From Raineya sp. (GTDB lineage Bacteria; Bacteroidota; Bacteroidia; Cytophagales; Thermonemataceae), in assembly GCA_025454915.1 (NCBI GenBank), contig JALONN010000001.1:496001-560000 (forward strand): a stretch of DNA of 64,000 nt, written 5' to 3'. Below, one piece after another: positions 31,734 to 40,247 of the stretch; the stretch's first letter is position 1; the number at the start of each line of letters is the position of its first letter. The position numbers were made by a program, and so were the translations under genes. The notes beneath the pieces were generated by a model, which had not been told where the DNA came from, did not search any database, and worked only from the letters and a program-made list of their open reading frames with translations.

Positions 31734-32537
31734 TTACTTTTTCTTGGCACTAAGAGCATAGACCATAGGTATTTTATTGCCTAAATGCTCAATTCTGTAT
31801 TTATGAGGCTCAAACTCAACGGTTTTATTGAAACAGTTGTAGGGTGAATAATCAAATTCTTCTAAAGAAAGTATTTCTAAATCATTTTTGATAAGATTAT
31901 TGATGACTTCACCCATTCCATGATTCCAACAGACATAATCTTGTGTAATGGGTGCATTTTTATCTGCATAAGTGCCACTTTCTGTTTCAATAATAGCTCC
32001 ATCATTAAAATAATTGTAACCAATTCTTTCAAAATTGTCATCAAACATCCATACAACAGGGTGAAACTCTACGAAAATAAATTTGCCATCAGGTTTAAGA
32101 TATCGAGAAATGAGGCTGCTCCATCTGTTTAAATCTGGTAACCAGCCAATTGTACCATAACTTGTGAAAACAATATCAAAATGCTCGTCAAGATGTTTTG
32201 GTAAATCGTAAATATCAGAACAGATGAAATTAGCTTGGATATTAAGCTGACTAGCAAGCTCTTGAGCTTTTTTGATGGCTTTATCTGATAAATCTACACC
32301 TGTTACATTAGCTCCAAGCCTTGCTAAAGAAAGAGTATCTTGTCCAAAATGACATTGCAAATGCAAGATGCTTTTGCCTTGAATATTTCCAAGTAAATCA
32401 AGCTCAATAGTATTTAAAGAAGATTTTCCATTCATAAAACCTGTAAGGTCATAGAAATCGGAGTTTAAATGCGATTCTAGCCTGTTATTCCATGAGTTTC
32501 TATTGATTTCAAGATAATTTTGTTCTAGAGATGTCAT
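31734..32537 (-). CDS. class I SAM-dependent methyltransferase
   Basis: ATG at 32537 (MTSLEQNYLEIN) preferred over a TTG at 32543. About 267 residues. GKSILHLQCHFGQDTLSLA is a motif I variant, with GVDLSDKAIKKA, FICSDIYDLP and DIVFTSYGTIGWLPD following in family order. The QCHFGQDTL form is shared by a group of bacterial methyltransferases of unknown substrate. First gene of the three-gene set. Confidence 0.82.
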   Translation of the reverse strand: MTSLEQNYLEINRNSWNNRLESHLNSDFYDLTGFMNGKSSLNTIELDLLGNIQGKSILHLQCHFGQDTLSLARLGANVTGVDLSDKAIKKAQELASQLNIQANFICSDIYDLPKHLDEHFDIVFTSYGTIGWLPDLNRWSSLISRYLKPDGKFIFVEFHPVVWMFDDNFERIGYNYFNDGAIIETESGTYADKNAPITQDYVCWNHGMGEVINNLIKNDLEILSLEEFDYSPYNCFNKTVEFEPHKYRIEHLGNKIPMVYALSAKKK

Positions 32538-32664
32538 TTTCAATCAAGGTTTTAGAGCTCTAAATATATCAAAATACGAGAAAGTTTACAAATGCTTCTT
32601 AACCAAAGTCAATGAAAAGGAGTGGGTTTCTTATGAATTTTGCAAGAAATCAAACGCTTTTATC

Positions 32665-33072
32665 ATGAAAAATCAAAAAATGTTACTTTCTACACTCTGG
32701 ATTTTTGTTACTTTCAATTATCTCTATTGCGATTTGATAGGACTGATGGATTCAAAACTGCTTAAGCAGTACTTTAATGGCTTTGTTGAGGGTTTTACAA
32801 TTGATGAAGATTTCTTGCTTTATGCAGGAATACTCATGGAAATACCTATTTCGATGATTTTTTTATCAAGAGTGTTAAATCCCAAGCCAAATGCTGTTGC
32901 AAATATACTGGCTGGTATCATTAAAACGGTTGTGATGATACTAACACTTCTCGTTGGAAATTTTACCAAATACTATTTCTTTTTTGCCTGTATTGAGATC
33001 GCTACGACTATTTTTATAACAGTGTATGCTTTTAAGTGGTTTCAGGAAATACAAAAAAATAAAAAACAATGA
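32665..33072 (+). CDS. four-helix membrane protein (DUF6326-like)
   Basis: 135 residues with four hydrophobic helices. STLWIFVTFNYLYCDLIGLMD at the N-terminus, an acidic loop, and FYFF/TIFITVYAFKWF toward the end match the layout of small Bacteroidota membrane proteins of the DUF6326 type. The function is unknown. Alone between divergent and convergent neighbours. Confidence 0.6.
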   Translation: MKNQKMLLSTLWIFVTFNYLYCDLIGLMDSKLLKQYFNGFVEGFTIDEDFLLYAGILMEIPISMIFLSRVLNPKPNAVANILAGIIKTVVMILTLLVGNFTKYYFFFACIEIATTIFITVYAFKWFQEIQKNKKQ

Positions 33073-33079
33073 AATGACT

Positions 33080-33661
33080 TTATAAACCTTTTTCAGATAG
33101 TCTTTTACGAATACGACTCAAAGATTCAGGCTTGACACCCAAATAGCTTGCGATGTAGTATTGTGGCACCCTTTGAAACAGAGAAGGTTTATTTTGTAAG
33201 AGTTTTAAATATCGTTGTTCTGGAGTATCTGTGAGGAATGCTGTTAAGAAGGTTTGTTGCTCAGCAAATACAGTTTCCATAATTGCTCTTGAAATAGTTT
33301 CAAATCGTGGAAATTTCTTAAATATTTGTTGAGCTGAAAGCTCATTTCCAATAATTACACAAGTATCTTCTACACATACGAGGTAGTCTTGAGATGGGCT
33401 TTCGGCTGAAAAACTATTGAGAGAAATTATCCAGTTTTCTTCTAAAAAGAAATTAGTGGTTATTTCTTCACCATTTATAAGTTTATATTGTCTGACCAAA
33501 CCTTCTAAAACAAAAAAAGTATCTTCATTGTATTGTCCTTCCTTTCTAATCAAATCATCTTTCTGAAACGTTTTGACAATCATACTTTCTTCAATTACTC
33601 GTTTCTCTTCTTCGGAAAGATTTGTGAATTTTGAGAAATATTCAATGAGCTTGTTGGACAT
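33080..33661 (-). CDS. Crp/Fnr-family transcriptional regulator
   Basis: 193 residues. Residues ~20-115 form a cyclic-nucleotide-binding-like beta-roll (LIRKEGQYNEDTFFVLEGLVRQY). The C-terminus YYIASYLGVKPESLSRIRKRLS is the HTH_Crp recognition helix. The canonical cAMP-binding Arg-x-Ala phosphate cassette is not evident, so the ligand is unknown. Many Bacteroidota members of this size are stress or one-carbon regulators; none is assigned. Confidence 0.8.
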   Translation of the reverse strand: MSNKLIEYFSKFTNLSEEEKRVIEESMIVKTFQKDDLIRKEGQYNEDTFFVLEGLVRQYKLINGEEITTNFFLEENWIISLNSFSAESPSQDYLVCVEDTCVIIGNELSAQQIFKKFPRFETISRAIMETVFAEQQTFLTAFLTDTPEQRYLKLLQNKPSLFQRVPQYYIASYLGVKPESLSRIRKRLSEKGL

Positions 33662-33665
33662 GGGT

Positions 33666-34478
33666 TTAATAATACAGAAAATTTATACATTCTTTTAATT
33701 TTTCAATGCATTCAGATGGAATATCGTTGTCCTCTTGAGCATCATGGAGTTGCTTCTCCAGCAAAGGTAAAAAAAATCTATTTTGCGTAATCATCACAGC
33801 TTCATATAATAGAGTGCTGTAATTATTTTTTAATAATTCAGATTCAATAATTTCTAATATGTTATGATGTTTTCTTTTTGCCAAGCCTAAAACAGCTTCA
33901 TATCGAGTTTCTAGATGTTTATCTTTCAAACGTTTTTGTAAAGCATTTTGTATATCTTCATTGTCTAAATCTGTGAAATCTCCAAGTCCAAAAGTTGCCC
34001 AATTTCTTATTTTGCTCAATTTATCTCCTGATAGTTTTATTAGAGTATCTATAGCCTTAGAATCTTTAACCCCAAGTAATGCAAATGTAAGCCCTTCTCT
34101 AATATCTTGATGAGGGTTATCTGAAAAAGAACATAATATTTTAATTTGCTTTTGACTCATTTTATGATTGTTATGCCCAATAGCAAAAAGAAGAGAACGG
34201 ATTACTTTTATATCTTTTTCATTATGAAGAGTTTGGAAAAATATTTTGCTGGTTTCTTTGAAAAATGGGCGAGTAGATAGCCCTAATTGAGCCAGAATAT
34301 CAATGCCTATTATTCTGCTTTTAGCATTTGGTGAGGCTATTAACTCAACACATTTATCAAATAACTCCTGACTCGGTTTTGAGCGAAGCCAAGAAATTTT
34401 AACCCAGTAATTTTTATTGGTTTGGTTTGTAATGAGTTGATTGATGATTTGGTTGTCTGTATATTTTCTTTTACTCAT
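33666..34478 (-). CDS. HEAT-repeat protein
   Basis: Start ATG 34478 (MSKRKYTDNQ) preferred over TTG 34499. About 270 residues built of helix pairs (KSRIIGIDILAQLG, VIRSLLFAIGHNN, DIREGLTFALLGVKD, KIRNWATFGLGDF, ETRYEAVLGLAKR) of the PBS-lyase/HEAT type. No catalytic motif. Probably a protein-protein scaffold. Four bases from the Crp-like gene, so possibly co-transcribed. Confidence 0.65.
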   Translation of the reverse strand: MSKRKYTDNQIINQLITNQTNKNYWVKISWLRSKPSQELFDKCVELIASPNAKSRIIGIDILAQLGLSTRPFFKETSKIFFQTLHNEKDIKVIRSLLFAIGHNNHKMSQKQIKILCSFSDNPHQDIREGLTFALLGVKDSKAIDTLIKLSGDKLSKIRNWATFGLGDFTDLDNEDIQNALQKRLKDKHLETRYEAVLGLAKRKHHNILEIIESELLKNNYSTLLYEAVMITQNRFFLPLLEKQLHDAQEDNDIPSECIEKLKECINFLYY

Positions 34479-34534
34479 TTGTGGCTTTCTTTTGCTCAAA
34501 TAAATATATCAAAGTTAAACTCTTCGTAATATAA

Positions 34535-34957
34535 TTACTTGTTGATGTCAAATGAAATAGTTTTACAATAATCTATGAACTCAGGCTTTTGAGCTTCATT
34601 CATTACATACATTATCAATATTTTATCAAAATCTAAACCATAATATTTCATGTCTAATGTATGTGATTTTTTAGAGCGTTTAACTTTATTCAAAATATCT
34701 AATCCATCAGTAAAGCCTATTTCTTGAAAGGTTTCTTTAATAACATCATGCGATATTTTACCAAATTGTACTTCATATAAATAGGTGTCAAAACCTCCAC
34801 TTTTAATCATACCATCAGCTTCTAATGCAACATAAATGTTTTTGGCGGTGTAATTACCCTCAAGAATACTTTTAACATTCGTAGTTCCAAAGACTCCTTT
34901 GTTTGCTATTCTAATAGCATCAAATAAGTTATAAATAGTTTCGATTGTCATAAACAT
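34535..34957 (-). CDS. hypothetical protein, 140 aa
   Basis: Soluble alpha/beta protein; start at 34957 or 34951. Landmarks are GVFGTTNVKSILEG and YLYEVQFGKISHDVIKETF. No signal peptide and no family recognised. Isolated between a HEAT protein and a lipoprotein on the same strand. Confidence 0.45.
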   Translation of the reverse strand: MFMTIETIYNLFDAIRIANKGVFGTTNVKSILEGNYTAKNIYVALEADGMIKSGGFDTYLYEVQFGKISHDVIKETFQEIGFTDGLDILNKVKRSKKSHTLDMKYYGLDFDKILIMYVMNEAQKPEFIDYCKTISFDINK

Positions 34958-34983
34958 GATGATTTTTATACTGATTTAGAAAG

Positions 34984-35472
34984 CTAGTTTTCTATTTTAA
35001 TGCTCTTGTTGTTTTTCTGTCCCGATGAACCAACAGACCCTAAAATAACATTTAACATTGCATAATCTCCTAACTTAATGCTTAAATACTGAATTTCAAG
35101 AATATTATAATCATTCTGTATAAAACGAATAGTATAAATTCCTGCCTGAAGTTTCTTTTCAAATTTTCCTTGATTATCAGATAATACATAGGTGGTATCG
35201 TTTTGTGTCTGATGAATAAATAAAATAACACAATATTCTAAAGTATTAAAAGATTTGTATGTATCATATACATTGTCTCTGCCTAATACTTGTTCCTTTA
35301 TGTAAGAGCATGATGTGTCTTTGACTTTGGTAGTATTGAAGGAAAGAATTTCTCCACTTAAAGAAGGTGATGGTACAGCATGAAAGTAAGGGCTGTATTT
35401 GTATTTTGGTAAACAACTTATAGAAATCAGTAAAATTGATATAAAAGTAAATATTGAAAAGATATTGTTCAT
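34984..35472 (-). CDS. lipoprotein with carboxypeptidase-regulatory-like domain
   Basis: 162 residues. The signal ends in SILLISISC (lipobox). The C-terminal half (YVLSDNQGKFEKKLQAGIYTIRFIQNDY, LSIKLGD) follows the pattern of a small transthyretin-like/carboxypeptidase regulatory domain (G-x-F...L-x-x-G-x-Y-x-I). Outer-membrane or periplasmic. Function unknown. Confidence 0.55.
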   Translation of the reverse strand: MNNIFSIFTFISILLISISCLPKYKYSPYFHAVPSPSLSGEILSFNTTKVKDTSCSYIKEQVLGRDNVYDTYKSFNTLEYCVILFIHQTQNDTTYVLSDNQGKFEKKLQAGIYTIRFIQNDYNILEIQYLSIKLGDYAMLNVILGSVGSSGQKNNKSIKIEN

Positions 35473-35592
35473 AAAGGATTTATTATAATGACAGAAACAA
35501 TATAATAATCCTGAGAAAAGAGATAATAAGAAATTTAGTATTCATCTAACAAAGTGATTATAGGTGTACTTTTTCTCTTATAACTTACTTTG

Positions 35593-36120
35593 CTAATCAT
35601 TGAGGGCTTTCTTTAAAATATCAGAAATAAAATCCTTTGCTTTTACTTCTTTGAGTTGAGCATACAGTTTTCGGTCTTGATTTGCTTCTTCTGCTATTTG
35701 ATATTTCAGATTTTGATATTCAGTCCGATCTTTTTCATTTTTAATGAGGTAATCTCTAAATGACAAGTGTCGTTTCAATTCCTGACTGTAAATAGGGCAA
35801 ACATACAAATGATGAGTAATAGAATCTAAAACATTATTCTGAACAGAATTATTTCTCTTAAAAACGTCTCTGTCTACAATACCCTGATTCCCATTATGAT
35901 AATATCCGAGCTTCTCTAAACCTTTTTTAATGTCATCAAATCTGATTTCCTTATCAAAAATAATGTCTATATCAATAATGGGTTTGGCAGCCAGATGGGG
36001 AACAGCTGTACTTCCTACATGTTCAATAGTAACTGTAAGATGTGATAGAGCCTTTAGAATCTCATTTTTTATATTTTGAAAATCGTCAGCCCAGCTACTT
36101 TGATATTCCTGAATAAGCAT
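35593..36120 (-). CDS. GrpB-family nucleotidyltransferase-like protein
   Basis: 175 residues. IEHVGSTAVPHLAAKPIIDIDIIF matches the GrpB/UPF0157 signature (VGSTAVPGLxAKPxIDI), a minimal nucleotidyltransferase fold; HLYVCP and HLSFRDYLI follow. Members are found across bacteria and sometimes fused to CoaE. Substrate unknown. Confidence 0.88.
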   Translation of the reverse strand: MLIQEYQSSWADDFQNIKNEILKALSHLTVTIEHVGSTAVPHLAAKPIIDIDIIFDKEIRFDDIKKGLEKLGYYHNGNQGIVDRDVFKRNNSVQNNVLDSITHHLYVCPIYSQELKRHLSFRDYLIKNEKDRTEYQNLKYQIAEEANQDRKLYAQLKEVKAKDFISDILKKALND

Positions 36121-36123
36121 TGT

Positions 36124-36570
36124 TTAGAGATTAATTGTTTTCAAATCAAATAAAAATGTACTCATGTCAGTATCTTTTTGTTTGGCAACCTGAATATCAT
36201 TCCAGTCTATCTCAATTATTTTTGTTTTTAATACATTCTTACTAAGGAATTCAATCTTTATTTTGAACTTGGAATGTTTACTCTGATAAACGGATAATAT
36301 TTGTTGTTCATCTCGGTAAACACGACCTAAAGAAGATATGAGGTAACCATTGAATTGATTATTATTCACAGAAGCTTTCAATAAGGCATCTTCATTTCTA
36401 AAGTTTACATATCCTTCTAAAAAATCTGGTGTAGGAAGGTAAACAGCTTTAATTTGTTTATTTGAGCTGATTTTTCCAATATATTGTATTTTGTACATGC
36501 CACAAGCTTGCCCATACACCCAATGAGAAAGAAAAAACAATAATATGATAATTCCATTAATTTTTTTCAT
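36124..36570 (-). CDS. exported hypothetical protein
   Basis: Start at 36570 gives MKKINGIIILLFFLSHWVYG, a signal peptide; the upstream start at 36621 adds polar residues and overlaps the neighbour. About 148 residues, with a Cys near the start of the mature part (QACGMYKI) and beta-rich strands. Family not recognised. Co-oriented with the MliC-like gene upstream. Confidence 0.5.
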   Translation of the reverse strand: MKKINGIIILLFFLSHWVYGQACGMYKIQYIGKISSNKQIKAVYLPTPDFLEGYVNFRNEDALLKASVNNNQFNGYLISSLGRVYRDEQQILSVYQSKHSKFKIKIEFLSKNVLKTKIIEIDWNDIQVAKQKDTDMSTFLFDLKTINL

Positions 36571-36583
36571 AATCAAAAAGCTT

Positions 36584-36913
36584 TTATTCTTTAGGTTTTG
36601 CCACAAAAATTGTTTTGCCATCTTTAGTTAAATCAATATTTTCTCCTTTTCCTCTTAGTTCGTAGCGGTCGTTTTTATACCAAATGCCCGAAGCAGGTGT
36701 TTGTCCTTTCAATACAATCGTTTTGCCTTTAAATTTTAGTGTTACGGTATTTTTGGTGTTATTGAATGACATTTCCAGCTTGTTACCTTTTTTATCAACA
36801 GCAGAACTATTGACAATCTCATCAGTTACTTTTTCTTGTGCTACGGATTTTTGAGAGGAAAAAAATACAAGTATTGTTAATAAAAAAGCGATTTTTAAAG
36901 TTTTGATAGTCAT
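36584..36913 (-). CDS. exported MliC-like protein
   Basis: 109 residues. Signal peptide MTIKTLKIAFLLTILVFFSS... ending near VAQ. Mature domain reads KLEMSFNNTKNTVTLKFKG, IVLKGQTPASGIWYKNDRYELRGKG and IDLTKDGKTIF, matching the MliC (membrane-bound lysozyme inhibitor of c-type lysozyme) fold. No lipobox Cys, so it would be soluble periplasmic. The usual disulphide Cys pair is absent. Inhibitor function is inferred. Confidence 0.6.
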   Translation of the reverse strand: MTIKTLKIAFLLTILVFFSSQKSVAQEKVTDEIVNSSAVDKKGNKLEMSFNNTKNTVTLKFKGKTIVLKGQTPASGIWYKNDRYELRGKGENIDLTKDGKTIFVAKPKE

Positions 36914-37216
36914 AAAATTAAGTTTTAGAGTTAATTATGTTTTTTTAAGAACTAATATAGTAATAGTAATGAAGAATATAATGAGGTTGTCTAAGATTAT
37001 TTTTATAAGTGAAAAATTATCTTCAAACATGGTCAGATGGTAGTCAAAAAGTATGCTTAATTTTTTCTCGTCTGACTATTGTCTGACAGAAAAAAGATGC
37101 TTTTATTAGAAATGTTAGACAAGTTCAATATAAAATTTTCATTAGGCTGTAAATTTAATAGAGATAAAACTTGGGTTTAGACAAGATTCACTCTAGAAAA
37201 GTTACAGTATTTTGTT
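36914..37216. other. gene-free spacer
   Basis: 303 bases, A/T-rich, without a supported gene, hairpin or tRNA. It must hold the promoter of the MliC-like gene, but no clear consensus was found. Confidence 0.4.
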
Positions 37217-37960
37217 TTAATGAGTTGGTTCAGAATAGTCTGTAAATTGAATATGAATAGTATCTTTAATAATATCACCTTGTTTCATATGATTAATATT
37301 TTGATAGCTATCAAAAAAAGGACCTTGATTTCTAAATAATTTTTTTATGATCTTTTTGGTTAATTCTGAAAGGATATTCTCAATAGTTGTATTAAAATCT
37401 TGAATAGCTTTATTAAGGTCATATTCTTCAAAATAAACTTGATTTCTTAGCAATTTTATCTTATCAAATCCTAAGTCATGACGAGATATTTCATATACAT
37501 CAAACTTATGTTCTGAATCTTCTTGTATATCTTTATAGTTTGAGGGGTGTGCTCCAATTTTATTTCTTAATATTAAAAGGGCATTCTTACTCAGATCTTT
37601 TTGAAAGTGTTTTTTTCTAGAAAATTTAAAAATTTCCATCAAATTATCAATAGCTATTTTTTGCTGATATACAGAACTTAGAAGACCATACAATCGTAAG
37701 TATCGTTCTCCTATATCTTTGTGCCTAGAAGGACCTTGTAAGTTGAATTCATTAAATGATTTTTTTGCTAATTCAGTATCATCAATAATATAATAAGAAT
37801 TTAGCATTATATTCCAGTCAAATGTATTCTCAAAACCATAAAGTTTTTGAACATCATTACGAAATACTTTATCATCTTGACTTTTATCCCAACGAATAGC
37901 AAAATTACTAAGTATTTCTTTTTGTAGATTATTATATTTCTCTATGATAGTTGTTTCCAT
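37217..37960 (-). CDS. helical protein with HEPN-type R-N-x4-H motif
   Basis: 247 residues, almost entirely helical, no signal peptide. Residues R132-N133 through H138 (LRNKIGAHPSN) give R-N-x4-H, the catalytic motif of HEPN ribonucleases, preceded by a helix of the right kind (KDLSKNALLILRNKIG). The remainder has no recognised domain. An antitoxin partner (for example MNT nucleotidyltransferase) is not adjacent; the RluA-like gene lies 12 bases upstream. An isolated HEPN toxin, an abortive-infection protein or a non-catalytic HEPN-like protein are all possible. Confidence 0.45.
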   Translation of the reverse strand: METTIIEKYNNLQKEILSNFAIRWDKSQDDKVFRNDVQKLYGFENTFDWNIMLNSYYIIDDTELAKKSFNEFNLQGPSRHKDIGERYLRLYGLLSSVYQQKIAIDNLMEIFKFSRKKHFQKDLSKNALLILRNKIGAHPSNYKDIQEDSEHKFDVYEISRHDLGFDKIKLLRNQVYFEEYDLNKAIQDFNTTIENILSELTKKIIKKLFRNQGPFFDSYQNINHMKQGDIIKDTIHIQFTDYSEPTH

Positions 37961-37972
37961 AAATAAATCTTA

Positions 37973-38707
37973 TTACCCCTCATATCTAAACTCTAAATTT
38001 TCGGGTTTTATGTTTTCATCATCTAAAACTAGAAATTCTTCCCAGAATGGTTCTTTGGGGAGTGTAGCGATACAAAGTGTTTTTTCTTTTTTAACAGGAT
38101 GTTCAAAAAATAGTTTTCTTGAGTGGAGATTGATGGATTTATCTTTGTTGGGAGTAGGGTAGCCATATTTCAAGTCTCCACGAATAGGAGAGCCAATTTT
38201 GGCAAGTTGCACCCTGATTTGGTGTGGTCTGCCTGAAACGGGTTCAATTTCTAAAAGCGTATAACCATTGAGGTGTCCAATGACACGATAATAGAGTTCA
38301 GATTTCTGAGCATCTTTGTAGGGAGCATCATAGGCTGTTACAATATTTTTTTTCTCATCTTTTAAAAGCCAGTGAGTGAGTTTATCTTTTTTCTTTTCAG
38401 GTCTTTTACGAACAATCGCCCAATAAACTTTTTGTACTTTTCTTTCTCTAAAAAGCTCATTCATGCGTTCTAAACCCTTTGAAGTACGAGCAAGTACAAC
38501 TAGCCCACTTACAGGACGGTCAATGCGATGTACCAAACCCATAAAAACCTCACCGGGTTTTCCGTATTTCTCTTTGATATACTCTTTGGCATAATCCATG
38601 AGTGTTTTATCACCTGTTTCATCATCATGAACAAGCATTCCAGCAGGTTTATTGACAATAAGCAAATGGTTATCTTCGTAAATTACATCAAAAGGGTAGG
38701 ACTTCAT
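37973..38707 (-). CDS. RluA-family pseudouridine synthase
   Basis: 244 residues. The catalytic segment reads GLVHRIDRPVSGLVVLARTSKG with Asp in HRID as nucleophile, and KVYWAIV, then EIEPVSGRPHQIRVQLA follow in family order. It isomerises uridine in rRNA or tRNA. The N-terminal S4 domain found in longer RluA members is missing, as in RluC/RluD-short types. Exact position modified is unknown. Confidence 0.9.
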   Translation of the reverse strand: MKSYPFDVIYEDNHLLIVNKPAGMLVHDDETGDKTLMDYAKEYIKEKYGKPGEVFMGLVHRIDRPVSGLVVLARTSKGLERMNELFRERKVQKVYWAIVRKRPEKKKDKLTHWLLKDEKKNIVTAYDAPYKDAQKSELYYRVIGHLNGYTLLEIEPVSGRPHQIRVQLAKIGSPIRGDLKYGYPTPNKDKSINLHSRKLFFEHPVKKEKTLCIATLPKEPFWEEFLVLDDENIKPENLEFRYEG

Positions 38708-38725
38708 AAAAAGGGTAATTTTAAT

Positions 38726-38797
38726 AAAACCTATAAGGTTTAAAATTATGAATGAATTAATTATAAAACAAGATTTCTCAAAACCTTATAGGTTTTT
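38726..38797. repeat. intergenic palindromic repeat, copy 3
   Basis: AAAACCTATAAGGTTT (38726-38741) and AAAACCTTATAGGTTTTT (38780-38797) form an inverted pair 38 bases apart. The internal order of the two palindromes is opposite to copies 1 and 2. Confidence 0.75.
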
Positions 38798-38813
38798 GTA
38801 TAAAAATAAAAAA

Positions 38814-38842
38814 GCAAAAAAGCGTTCAAATTGCTTTTTTGC
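38814..38842 (-). terminator. terminator downstream of tRNA-His
   Basis: GCAAAAAAGC (38814-38823) and GCTTTTTTGC (38833-38842) form a perfect stem with a 9-base loop, followed on the minus strand by TTTTTT. It lies just past the tRNA 3' end. Confidence 0.8.
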
Positions 38843-38852
38843 CATATTTTAG

Positions 38853-38927
38853 GGAGAATGATGGGGTTCGAACCCACGACCTTCGGTGCCACAAACCGAC
38901 GCTCTAACCAGCTGAGCTACAATCTCC
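38853..38927 (-). tRNA. tRNA-His (GTG)
   Basis: The minus strand gives a cloverleaf with anticodon stem TCGGT/ACCGA and loop TTGTGGC (anticodon GTG), T arm GTGGG-TTCGAAC-CCCAT, and D arm GCTC. A G at -1 pairs with C73, the identity mark of His tRNA. One U-U mismatch sits in the acceptor stem. Confidence 0.9.
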
Positions 38928-38979
38928 GTTTTTTGTGATGCAAATATAGAGTGTTTAAAAGTAATTGTCAAGAAAAAAG

Positions 38980-40188
38980 TTATTTTTTATACAACCATTT
39001 TTCAGGATCTAGCTTTTTATCGTTCTTATAGATTGAAAATAAGAGTTCTGGCGTTCCTTCAAGATTTAAAACCATGGTTCCTAAAACCTGATTGGCTCGT
39101 ACTTTTTCGTTTTCTTTGATAGTAATATTTTCAACGGGTTCGTAGATGGTAAAAAAATCGCCATGATTAATCATTACACTATAACCTGGTCCCATACGCT
39201 CCCTGATAGCCTCAACTCTGCCTTCAAAAACAACTTTAATCTTTGTACCTTGCTTGGACTGTATTTTAATTCCAGGATTATCAAAATAGAAATTATTGAT
39301 AAGCGGATGTTTTTGTTTTCCAAACCCCATTGAAATAAAGCCATTATCAACAGGCCAAGGCAAATTTCCCTTGTTTTTAGAAAAAGAACCTGCTAATCGG
39401 ATTTCTTCGGGACTTGTCAGAACAATATTTTTTGCATTGTCATCACCAGAACTTTTTTTCATTTCGGCTCTGATAACCGAAACTACTTGGTCTTCAAGGT
39501 TTTTGAGTGATTTTTTTTCTTCCTGATATTGTGCAATCAGTTCCGATTCACGTTTGGAAAGATCTTTTACTACTAAATCTTGCTCTTGTTTTAGTGTTTC
39601 AAGCTCCTGATTTTCAGTGTATAAACTGTTTAAAACCAATGCTTTTTCTTCTCGTTGCTTTTTGATGGCAATATTTTGCTCTTCCAAATACTTTTTAGTT
39701 TTTTCGATTTGTTCCAATTGTTCTTTTCGAGCAGCAGAGTACTGTTTAATAAACTGGGTACGTCTGAGTAAATCATTGAAATTTTTGGCAGAAATGATAA
39801 AATTAAGCTGATTGAATCCTGTACTAATTTTGGAGGCTTCATAAATCATTTTGGCATATTCCTTTTTTAGATTTTTGAGGTCTTCTTCTAAGCCAATAAT
39901 AATTTTCTCAGCATCAGTGATGTCTTTTTCAATGAGTGCTATTTCTCGTTGTATGGTAGCCTTAATATTCTCTCTCTGTTCAATCTGAGCCTTCAAGGCA
40001 TTGAGTTCGCCTAAAGAACGTTGCTTTTTAGAGCTTGCCTCTTTGAGAATCTTATTGATTTCGTCAATATTTTTTTGTTTGGCATTTTTCTGTTCTTCTA
40101 ATTGCTTTTTTCTGTCCTGAGAAAAAACTTCAAAAGGAAAAAAGCAGATAGAGAGAGCAAAAATAAAAAATGCAAAACGTATCAACAT
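38980..40188 (-). CDS. EnvC-like murein hydrolase activator (degenerate M23)
   Basis: The ATG at 40188 (MLIRFAFFIFALSI) is preferred over a TTG at 40209. About 402 residues: signal peptide, a long coiled coil (~25-235) with heptads (QIEQRENIKATIQREIALIEKD), then a C-terminal M23/LytM-like domain. In the M23 domain the usual zinc ligands (H...D and H-x-H) read FDNPGIKIQS and MINHGDFFTIY, so at least two ligands are lost. This matches non-catalytic LytM proteins such as EnvC/NlpD that activate amidases at division. Function by analogy. Confidence 0.75.
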   Translation of the reverse strand: MLIRFAFFIFALSICFFPFEVFSQDRKKQLEEQKNAKQKNIDEINKILKEASSKKQRSLGELNALKAQIEQRENIKATIQREIALIEKDITDAEKIIIGLEEDLKNLKKEYAKMIYEASKISTGFNQLNFIISAKNFNDLLRRTQFIKQYSAARKEQLEQIEKTKKYLEEQNIAIKKQREEKALVLNSLYTENQELETLKQEQDLVVKDLSKRESELIAQYQEEKKSLKNLEDQVVSVIRAEMKKSSGDDNAKNIVLTSPEEIRLAGSFSKNKGNLPWPVDNGFISMGFGKQKHPLINNFYFDNPGIKIQSKQGTKIKVVFEGRVEAIRERMGPGYSVMINHGDFFTIYEPVENITIKENEKVRANQVLGTMVLNLEGTPELLFSIYKNDKKLDPEKWLYKK

Positions 40189-40247
40189 AGAATTTCGGAT
40201 AATAAGCAAAACTATACTTTTTCAGGGCTAAGTCAAAATTTTAACCC

